Shown here in pieces: positions 30,925 through 36,552 of a stretch of 36,552 nucleotides of DNA (positions are counted from its first letter, which is position 1; each line of letters starts with the position of its first letter). Below the pieces are notes generated by a model. The model saw nothing but the letters and a program-made list of their open reading frames with translations. It made no database searches and was not told the origin of the DNA. The DNA is taken from NCBI RefSeq assembly GCF_014647675.1, contig NZ_BMPQ01000024.1:569-37120 (forward strand), in the 5' to 3' direction. The translations under genes were made by a program, and so were the position numbers. This DNA is from Streptomyces flaveus (GTDB lineage Bacteria > Actinomycetota > Actinomycetes > Streptomycetales > Streptomycetaceae).

Positions 30925-31502
30925 GACACTCTCGCTGGTGTCGGTGCGTCGCTCGTAGTAACGGACCAGGCGTCGGCTGCGCAGGAGCCAAGCGGGTTGG
31001 GTCGGCCGCGCGGCGAGGTGCCTGCCGTGGCATGCCGTGGCAGGTCTTTTTCCACGCGGCCTCCCGCCGAACCGGACATGACGATTTCTCGGTCATCCGG
31101 CTCTCCCGTGATCACGACGTGAATGATCTGGCTGCTTGTGCCGCATGGATGCGGTCACGACAGGCGTCGCAGGCCACGACGGTCTTGCGGCGCCGGGGGA
31201 TACAAACGGAGCGCCTCGTGGCGCACAAGGAGCTTTCGACGACCCAGCGGCGGGGCAGGACCTGAAAACCGCTGGTGTCGTCGCTGCGGCGGACGATGTT
31301 GAGGACGAGCCCCAGATGCTGGGCCGTCCAGTCGCTTGAGGTGTCCGGTGTATCCGCCGTCGGCCCAGACCCGCGCCGGCCGCCGGAAGTGATTCTTTGC
31401 TGTGGGCAGCAGGACGCGGGCGGCGTCCCGGTCGGCCGTGGATGCCGGTGTGACCAGCACAGCCAGAAGGAGTCCGAGGGTGTCGCTGAGCAGGTGCCGC
31501 TG
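30925..31502 (-). pseudogene. IS5-family transposase relic, split by a group II intron remnant
   Basis: Minus-strand fragments read HLLSDTLGLLLAVLVTPAS, DRDAARVLLP, VWADGGYTGHL, then after a frameshift near 31340 DWTAQHLGLVLNIVRRSDD and FQVLPRRWVVE. After the 30995-31226 insertion the frame resumes as WLLRSRRLVRYYERRTDTS, ending at about 30925. These are consecutive parts of an IS5-type DDE transposase C-terminal half. The N-terminal part is absent, and the normal ending (SMTMVM...) is lost. It is a dead gene, broken by truncation, frameshift and insertion. Confidence 0.82.
30995..31226 (-). mobile_element. Deleted group II intron inside the transposase relic
   Basis: The minus strand starts GTGCGCC at 31226, matching the GUGYG 5' end of group II introns. 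It then runs into the C-terminus of a maturase: PRRRKTVVACDACRDRIHAAQ (about 31198-31136), an HNH endonuclease tail, with stop at 31112-31114. Domain V follows at 31069-31103 (GAGCCGGATGAC...TCATGTCCGGTTC), then a domain VI-like stem. The 3' boundary is 30995 or 30996 (ending AAC/AACC). Only about 232 nt remain, so domain I and most of the ORF are deleted. Confidence 0.78.
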
Positions 31503-31852
31503 ACGTGTGCTGACGCTCGCAGTCGGCGTCGAGAGCGATCACTTGATCACCGATGATGATCGTGTCCAAGCCCCCTGCGGGGATCACCTCCTGCGTGCTC
31601 GGGAGCCACCAAGTCCAGTCCAGACCGAGGGCCCCGCAGGTCGCCGGGGTCATGAACGGCTCATCGGATGTCGGGCCATTGAGCCCTTCCGTCGCTTCCC
31701 GAACCCAAGAGCGAGTTCGGTTTACTCGCCCCGGTCTGGGTGCTTTCGTCACTGTTCAGCAGCAGCCGTGAACCGCCCCGGCAGGTGCCCCGTAGAGCCC
31801 GGTGTATGCGGCCCAACGGCCGCGGCGATACGGAGCGACGGAAGGACTCGGC
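31503..31852. other. Boundary zone between the transposase relic and the T7SS locus
   Basis: On the minus strand a frame from about 31653 reads LDWTWWLPSTQEVIPAGGLDTIIIGDQVIALDAD before meeting the relic; it looks like a fragment of a real but unidentified protein. The WXG100 ribosome binding site GGAAGGACTCGGC precedes 31853. No complete gene is supported here. Confidence 0.4.
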
Positions 31853-32152
31853 ATGGCCGGCGGCAACATCCAGATCAGCCCGGACGAGATGCGGGAGGCT
31901 TCGGCCTGGCTGCAGAACCAGAAGGAGCTGATGCAGCAGAGCCTCCACGAGGCCAACACCAAGATGGAGGAGATGGTCGAGGCGGCCTACGCGACGCCGG
32001 GCTCCGAGACCAAGTTCCGTCCGTTCTGGGAGGAGTACAAGAACGGCACCCAAGAGGCGATCGAGGGGCTGCAGGGCGTCAGCGAGTTCATCAAGCAGGT
32101 CGCCGACGCGTTCGTGGACACCGACGACCAGACGGCCAGCAGCCTCGGCTGA
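31853..32152 (+). CDS. WXG100-like (ESX) protein 1
   Basis: A 99-residue helical protein, the length of WXG100 proteins secreted by type VII systems. Helix 1 (SPDEMREASAWLQNQKELMQQSLHEANTKMEEMVEAAY) and helix 2 (FRPFWEEYKNGTQEAIEGLQGVSEFIKQVADAFVDTDDQTAS) are joined by ATPGSETK. The canonical Trp-X-Gly turn is not obvious, but the YxxxD/E-like C-terminal FVDTDD fits the export signal. ATG 31853 is preceded by GGAAGGA. It is the first gene of the plus-strand T7SS set, followed by a strong hairpin and a second small ESX protein. Confidence 0.82.
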   Translation: MAGGNIQISPDEMREASAWLQNQKELMQQSLHEANTKMEEMVEAAYATPGSETKFRPFWEEYKNGTQEAIEGLQGVSEFIKQVADAFVDTDDQTASSLG

Positions 32153-32166
32153 ACACGCCTCGCACC

Positions 32167-32204
32167 GTCCGGCCCCGCCCTCCCCGTGGAGGGCGGGGCC
32201 GGAC
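32167..32204 (+). terminator. 17-bp hairpin between the two WXG100-like genes
   Basis: GTCCGGCCCCGCCCTCC (32167-32183) pairs perfectly with 32188-32204 over a CCGT loop. It lies between stop 32152 and start 32230, ending 14 nt before the ribosome binding site region. There is no U-tract. It may end most transcripts or protect the upstream mRNA, giving the first ESX gene higher expression. Confidence 0.75.
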
Positions 32205-32229
32205 GCCCGGGGCAGGAGAGGAGACACCG

Positions 32230-32544
32230 ATGGGTCGCATCAGCGTTCCCGTGCAGGATTTGACGGACACGGCCAAGGAGCTCGAGAACATCGGGGAACT
32301 GCTCGGCAACAGCGCGACGCTCTACCACGCCACGGGTGATTCCGGCTCGTTCAAGAGCATGGCCGGCGGCGGCGACCTCGCGGAGGCTCTCGAAGAATTC
32401 GACGACGCGTGGAAGAAGGGTCACGAACGGGTCCACGACAACGTGAAGGTGTTCGCGGAGAACACGGACAAGATCTCCGAGAACTTCACGAAGACGGACG
32501 ACGAGAGTGCCAACGCGCTGGACGATTCCAAGAAGGACACGTGA
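32230..32544 (+). CDS. WXG100-like (ESX) protein 2
   Basis: A 104-residue acidic helical protein: VPVQDLTDTAKELENIGELLGNSATLYHA, a GDSGSFKSMAGGGDLAEALEEFDDAWKKG turn region, and HERVHDNVKVFAENTDKISENFTKTDDESANALDDS. Length, two-helix pattern and the acidic C-terminus fit WXG100-type partners, probably pairing with the protein encoded at 31853. ATG 32230 follows GGAGAGGAGACACCG. The longer open frame extending upstream to 31507 is an artefact crossing the relic boundary. Confidence 0.78.
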   Translation: MGRISVPVQDLTDTAKELENIGELLGNSATLYHATGDSGSFKSMAGGGDLAEALEEFDDAWKKGHERVHDNVKVFAENTDKISENFTKTDDESANALDDSKKDT

Positions 32545-32575
32545 CAGGAAGCGTCGTGCAGAAGGGAAACGCGTC

Positions 32576-33301
32576 ATGACGCGTCCGATCACGGAGCGGC
32601 CCGAAGGCGCGCCCTCGGGATACAAGCTGATGTTCCCCACTTCCTGGTGGCATCTCGACCTGGACCCGAGCACCCGTGACGCCTCGATCCGCCGCACGAT
32701 CGAGTCCCAGGTGAAGAGCACCCCGCAGCTCTCCCGCGAGCAGGTGGACGACCTGATCCGCAGCACCCGGCGCACCGCCCGCGAGGCACACGCGCAGGGC
32801 GCGCTCCAGGCCTCGGGGATGCTCAGGATCATCAACAGCGGCAACGGCCCTCTGGTACTCACCGCCACGACGGTCTTGCTGCGGGTGTCCGTGCCCGAGG
32901 GGGAGTCGGAGGATCTGGCCGACCTCGTCATCGCGGCCGGCATTCAGGTCGGCACCGAAGCGGAGGGCACCGGACTGCCGCCGGGCGAGGTGGAGTTGCT
33001 GGATCTGCCTCTGGTGGGTGCGGTCGGGCGGATCACCAGGATCGAGGACGTGGACATCAAGGGGAGCCGGATCCCCACGGCGATGCGGCACACCCTGATT
33101 CCGGTGCCGAACAGCCGGGACTATCTGGTGATCGCCAGCTCGACCCCCAACGTGAATCTGGCGGAGCAGTTCTACGAGGTCTTCGACGCGATTGCCGAGT
33201 CGTTCCGTTTCGATGACCCGGCCGGCACGTCCGGCGCAGCGGATCCGGTGGCAGAAGCAGCCGTTGGGGACCCCATGAGCACGGAAGACAACGGAAAGTG
33301 A
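32576..33301 (+). CDS. T7SS-locus protein of unknown function
   Basis: A 241-residue protein without signal peptide or membrane segments. Features seen are YKLMFPTSWWHLDLDPSTRD (18-37), a long mixed alpha/beta region, and a C-terminal MRHTLIPVPNSRDYLVIASSTPNVNLAEQFYEVFDAIAESFRF (about 172-214) that looks like a strand-rich domain with a closing helix. No family recognised. It sits between the second ESX gene and the large T7SS-signal protein, 31 nt and 10 nt from them, so it may act as a chaperone or specificity factor for that protein. ATG 32576 follows AGAAGGGA. Confidence 0.72.
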   Translation: MTRPITERPEGAPSGYKLMFPTSWWHLDLDPSTRDASIRRTIESQVKSTPQLSREQVDDLIRSTRRTAREAHAQGALQASGMLRIINSGNGPLVLTATTVLLRVSVPEGESEDLADLVIAAGIQVGTEAEGTGLPPGEVELLDLPLVGAVGRITRIEDVDIKGSRIPTAMRHTLIPVPNSRDYLVIASSTPNVNLAEQFYEVFDAIAESFRFDDPAGTSGAADPVAEAAVGDPMSTEDNGK

Positions 33302-33311
33302 GTTCGCGGGC

Positions 33312-34670
33312 ATGGTGCGGCCAGCGGTATCCGAATGGGAATCGGTCTTCGGGTTCGCCGACGACCCGACTCCGGGCGACGCGGAGATGCTCGGGAGGCT
33401 CGCGAGCAGCTACCGCTCCGTGGCCGACAACGCGGGCGACGCCCTTCCTCTCGTCTCCCAACTGGAGAACCAGCAGGTGGGCGAGGGAAAGTCCATGGAG
33501 AAGCTCCGGGACAAGCTCGGCGACTTGGCCAACCATGTGCGCAAGCTGCACAGTTCGTACGACCAGGCAGCCAGCGCGCTGAGCACGTACATGAAATCAC
33601 TGAGCGATCAGCAGCAGAGGGCAGACCAGGCGCTCGCGGACGGGCAGGATGCCAAGGATCGGCTGGCGTCGGCCACCGAGGTGGTGCGTGCGGCCGGGGC
33701 CGACATCGGCCGTCTGGACGCGGCCGCACCCCCTCCGGACGATCAGGAGGCACGGCGGAACACGCGGCGTGCGCTGGACGAGGCCAGGGACAGCCAGTCC
33801 TCGGCACAGGGGCTTGCTGACGACGCTCAGGCGGATCTCGACGCCGCCCGCCTGCTGGCGGAGGACGCGCGGAACGTGCGCGAGGCCGATGCCGCCGTGG
33901 CGGCCCGGGCGCTGGACGAGGCGCGGGACGAGGCGGTCGAGGGCAAGAGCGTCTGGGAGAAGATCCGCGACAAACTCAGCCTCGCCTTCGGCATCATCGG
34001 CGGCGTCCTGGGCGTCCTGGCCATGCTGGTTCCCGGCCTGCAGGGCATCGGACTCGCCCTGACGATCGGCAGCTTCGCGTTCAGCGCGGCGGCGTTCGGG
34101 ATCAACATCTCCAAGAGCGTGGAGACGGGGGAGTGGGATGTGCTCGACATTGTGTTGAGCTCAGTCGGGCTGATCCTCGGCGGGGCCGCGATCGTGAAGG
34201 GCGTCGGCGCGATCGTCCAGGCGGTCAAGGTAGGCGGCATCGGCAAGATCGGCAGCGGCATCAAGGATTTCGGGCGCGAGTTCAAGCTGATTCCCGAGGC
34301 CCTCACCAAGACCCTCCCCCGGAACATCCGGATCACTGTGAACGACATCAAGAACATCCCCGGTAAGTTCGTCGACGTCGTGAAGGGCATCGGGTCCAAG
34401 TTGGACGGCATCGCGTCGGGCGTACGGTTCGGCATAACCCCGAACGGAGGGTTTCTGGGGAGCATCTGGAAGGCTTTCGGCACGCGCTCTCCCCTGCAGC
34501 CGAATCTGCCGACCGTCCCCGGCCTGGCGGGGGGCACCTACCGCTGGCCGCTTCCGGAGGTGGCCGGCTTCTGGCTGGGGGTGGCGGGCCTCATCTACGG
34601 TCCGGCTGCCTATGCGGACCACAAGGCCCCGCAGGTGCACGACTCCAGCTACCTCCCCGGCACGACCTGA
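33312..34670 (+). CDS. Large protein with T7SS-signal-like N-terminus and membrane-active region
   Basis: A 452-residue candidate T7SS substrate. Residues 1-120 match the putative T7SS secretion-signal domain: FADDPTPGDAEMLGRLASSYRSVADN and LEN...MEKLRDKLGDLANHVRKLHSSYDQAASALSTYM. A long coiled coil with repeated ALDEARD segments (120-215) follows. Then come hydrophobic, Gly-rich segments (224-265 and 280-305) that could cross or insert into membranes, and a basic C-terminal part. No known toxin motif is visible at the C-terminus, and no immunity gene can be recognised downstream. Function as a membrane-disrupting effector is inference. Confidence 0.78.
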   Translation: MVRPAVSEWESVFGFADDPTPGDAEMLGRLASSYRSVADNAGDALPLVSQLENQQVGEGKSMEKLRDKLGDLANHVRKLHSSYDQAASALSTYMKSLSDQQQRADQALADGQDAKDRLASATEVVRAAGADIGRLDAAAPPPDDQEARRNTRRALDEARDSQSSAQGLADDAQADLDAARLLAEDARNVREADAAVAARALDEARDEAVEGKSVWEKIRDKLSLAFGIIGGVLGVLAMLVPGLQGIGLALTIGSFAFSAAAFGINISKSVETGEWDVLDIVLSSVGLILGGAAIVKGVGAIVQAVKVGGIGKIGSGIKDFGREFKLIPEALTKTLPRNIRITVNDIKNIPGKFVDVVKGIGSKLDGIASGVRFGITPNGGFLGSIWKAFGTRSPLQPNLPTVPGLAGGTYRWPLPEVAGFWLGVAGLIYGPAAYADHKAPQVHDSSYLPGTT

Positions 34671-34691
34671 CCCGGTCTCGCCCGGGATACG

Positions 34692-34728
34692 AGAGGGCTC
34701 CCGCCGGCCTCATCGGCGGGAGCCCTCT
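34692..34728. terminator. Bidirectional 15-bp hairpin terminator
   Basis: AGAGGGCTCCCGCCG (34692-34706) pairs perfectly with 34714-34728 across a 7-nt loop. TGTTGTGT follows on the plus strand. It lies between the convergent effector gene (stop 34670) and EccC-type gene (stop 34769), so it can serve both strands. Confidence 0.88.
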
Positions 34729-34768
34729 GTTGTGTGCGGACGGCGTGTCCGGTACGGGTGTCCGGCGG

Positions 34769-36552
34769 TCAGGCCGGGGTGCCCGGCTCCGCGATCACCG
34801 TCTCGGGGACCTGCACGGTCCGCAGCACGCCGTCTCCCAGGTGCAGGATCGCCCGGCCCGGACGGGTCGCGCCCAGTCGGCTGCGCGGCACCTTGACGCC
34901 GATCAGTTCGCCGTCGCTCATGTTCTGCGGCTTCAGCAGCAGTCCGTACCGGTTCCGGCGGGCCTCGGTGTGCCAGCCGGAGAAGCCGGAGGTGAGCCGG
35001 TCGGTCTGCCCGGCGACGACCAGCCCCCGGCCGGTCTCCGCACCGGACTTGGAGATCTGCGTGAGGACCGGCTCGGCCTTCGTCTTCAGCAGCAGGTCGG
35101 CGTCGTCGAGGAGCACCACGGCCCCGTCGGGCGAGGAGGCCAGCGCCTCCTCCAGGGCCATGGGGTCGATGTCGGACTCGTCGAACACCGCGAGCACGCC
35201 GGGCCGTCCGGCGAGGTCGCGGAGCGGCGAGCGGGCCGGCGCCCCGATCACGACCGGGGTGCCGGCCGTGAGCAGCGACAGCGCGATCGTCGACAGCACG
35301 GTGCTGCGCCCGGAACGGGCCGGGCCCGCCACAAGGAAGGTCGGCGTCATCGAGAAGTCCGGTCCGAAGGCAGTCAGTTCGTCGCCGCCGACGCCGGCCA
35401 CCGCCCATCGCGGGTGCGGCCACGGTTGCGGCGCGTACCCGGCCGCCTCCTCCCAGGTGAGCCGGTCCGGCAGGGTGTCGACGCGGAACGGCCGGGTGGA
35501 GGCCGGCAGGTGAGCCGACCGTTCACGGCACTGCTCGGCGATCTGCTGGAGCGCCGCGGCCTGCGCCTGGCCTTCCGGGTTCTCCGTAAGGAGCGCGATC
35601 TGTACCTCGGCCTTGTCCGCCGCCCGCAGCGCCCGGCCCGGCGGAATCTCGTCGGGCACCTTCCGCTGGGTCACGCCGATCGCGCCGTACTCGGACTTCT
35701 CGTTCAGCTTCAGTACGAGTTTGTCCTCGGTGGAGCTGCCGACCCGGCTGGAGAACAGCGCCCGGTCGCCGGTCATCACCAGGTGGATGCCGGCACTCGC
35801 GCCGTCCCGGAGCAGGGTCAGCACCCCGGACAGCAGGTTCCCGGCGTCGTACTCGCCGAGCTGCTTGTCGAAGACCTCCCACCGGTCGAGGAACACGACG
35901 ATGTGCGGGGGCCGTTCGTCCACCGGCAGGCCGCGGCGCAGCTCCGGCAGGTCGGCGCTGCCGCGGGCGGCGAGCATCTCCTGCCGCCGGGCGAGCTCCC
36001 CCGTCAGCCGGGCGAGCAGCCGGGCCACCCGGTCCGGCTGGGTGCGCTGGGTGACGGCGCCGACGTGCGGCAGCCTCTCCATGGCCAGCAGGGCGCCGTT
36101 GCCGCAGTCGATGCCGTACAGGTGCAGCTGGGCCGGGGTGTGGGCCTGGGCCAGCATGCCGGCGAGCGTGCGCAGCGTCTGCGACCGGCCCTGCCGGGGC
36201 GAGCCGACGACGTGCAGGTGTCCGAGTGTCGCCGGGTCGATCACCAGGGGGAGCCGGGTCTGTTGGGCGGGCAGGTCCACCACGCCGTACGCGACGGGCG
36301 CGAGGTCGTAGTCCGAGAGCGGGGCCGGCGGCAGTTCGCCGGTGACCAGCTTCTCGGGCAGCGGCGGCAGCCAGGGGCTGTGCTGTGCAGGGATGCCCAT
36401 CTCACGGTCCGCTTCGCGAATCGCCTTGACGAGTCCGGTGAGGTCGGTCTCCACCTCGGCGGGGGCGGCCGCGCCCCGTGGCCGCGGCGGGAGCGGCTCG
36501 CCGAGCCGCTCCCAGCCGACCGCCACCGCCCAGGGTGCCGGCAGCGAGGTCG
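34769..36552 (-). CDS. eccC: EccC-type FtsK/SpoIIIE ATPase, C-terminal part (partial)
   Basis: The frame stays open to the window end, so the N-terminus is missing; about 594 residues are visible. EccC is the motor ATPase of type VII secretion. Two nucleotide-binding domains are seen. In the first, the Walker A position reads GSPRQGRSQT and the Walker B is HIVVFLDRWEVF. In the second, GPARSGRST and AVVLLDDADLLL. Both have Arg in place of the Walker A Lys, as in the degenerate C-terminal domains of EccC, which bind substrates. GDGVLRTVQVPE is the usual family ending. It converges with the ESX gene set across a shared terminator. Confidence 0.88.
   Translation of the reverse strand, partial: TSLPAPWAVAVGWERLGEPLPPRPRGAAAPAEVETDLTGLVKAIREADREMGIPAQHSPWLPPLPEKLVTGELPPAPLSDYDLAPVAYGVVDLPAQQTRLPLVIDPATLGHLHVVGSPRQGRSQTLRTLAGMLAQAHTPAQLHLYGIDCGNGALLAMERLPHVGAVTQRTQPDRVARLLARLTGELARRQEMLAARGSADLPELRRGLPVDERPPHIVVFLDRWEVFDKQLGEYDAGNLLSGVLTLLRDGASAGIHLVMTGDRALFSSRVGSSTEDKLVLKLNEKSEYGAIGVTQRKVPDEIPPGRALRAADKAEVQIALLTENPEGQAQAAALQQIAEQCRERSAHLPASTRPFRVDTLPDRLTWEEAAGYAPQPWPHPRWAVAGVGGDELTAFGPDFSMTPTFLVAGPARSGRSTVLSTIALSLLTAGTPVVIGAPARSPLRDLAGRPGVLAVFDESDIDPMALEEALASSPDGAVVLLDDADLLLKTKAEPVLTQISKSGAETGRGLVVAGQTDRLTSGFSGWHTEARRNRYGLLLKPQNMSDGELIGVKVPRSRLGATRPGRAILHLGDGVLRTVQVPETVIAEPGTPA

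Noticed and set aside
31093..31752. Minus-strand 219-codon frame over the transposase relic
   Set aside because: It mixes a fragment of unknown protein with out-of-frame transposase. The transposase similarity lies in two other frames.
31507..32544. 345-codon frame ending in the second WXG100-like protein
   Set aside because: The first 240 residues cross a relic boundary and the first WXG100 gene in the wrong frame. The ATG at 32230 with its own RBS is the start.
1..36552. tRNA or rRNA genes
   Set aside because: No cloverleaf or rRNA-like sequence was noticed on either strand, though this was judged by eye only.

Overview
The window is high-GC actinobacterial DNA, almost certainly from a Streptomyces chromosome. 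Codon third positions are strongly G/C, starts are often GTG, and the gene set is typical of the genus: Tat-exported PhoX phosphatase, S33 tripeptidyl-aminopeptidase-like hydrolase, CelD-type acetyltransferase, HemQ/HemY haem genes, ESX/WXG100 proteins. One short secreted-protein gene (6007-6372) has a TTA second codon, the codon read by the bldA tRNA in Streptomyces.

Layout. 1-544: truncated 3' end of a group II intron (maturase C-terminus, then RNA domains V and VI). 892-2701 (-): murC-msrB. 3115-3588 (-): Usp-like protein. 3746-4531 (-): RibD-C-type reductase, facing zapE (4778-5872) across a 212-bp palindrome-ended element. 6007-8639: small secreted protein, beta-carbonic anhydrase and SulP transporter (a likely bicarbonate/CO2 module). 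8820-12195: slipin, PhoX phosphatase, aldo/keto reductase. 12594-14173 (-): two-gene ABC transporter. 14245-15015: PTH2-type peptidyl-tRNA hydrolase. 15057-17905 (-): secreted sugar dehydrogenase, RCK/TrkA ion-channel-like protein, small Cys-rich protein. 18402-22494: CelD-like acetyltransferase, DegT-family PLP protein, DUF692 (MNIO) fusion protein. 22624-24264: secreted S33 hydrolase. 24415-26644 (-): hemY-hemQ, the last steps of the coproporphyrin-dependent haem pathway. 26827-29274: DUF4349 lipoprotein and CoA-disulfide-reductase-like flavoprotein. 29568-30832: small hypothetical gene divergent from a rhomboid protease. 30925-31502 (-): IS5-type transposase relic interrupted by a group II intron remnant. 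31853-34670: type VII secretion locus (two WXG100-like proteins, an unknown protein, a large protein with a T7SS-signal-like N-terminus), convergent with an EccC-type ATPase that runs off the right edge.

The most distinctive non-coding material is a repeat family. Five copies of a 28-nt core occur, every one downstream of a stop codon and in the same orientation relative to the gene it follows, each followed by its own stem-loop. Two copies belong to a larger composite of about 182 nt (2865-3046 and 12250-12433) in inverted orientation. Other structural signals are a perfect-TIR MITE-like element between two divergent genes, a hairpin covering the ribosome binding site of the S33 hydrolase, and a 17-bp hairpin between the two WXG100 genes.

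The most interesting reconstruction is at 30925-31502. Removing about 232 nt rejoins the transposase reading frame across a group II intron remnant that keeps a GUGCG 5' end, an HNH maturase tail, domain V and a domain VI-like stem. All homology calls come from reading motifs by eye; none was checked against a database.
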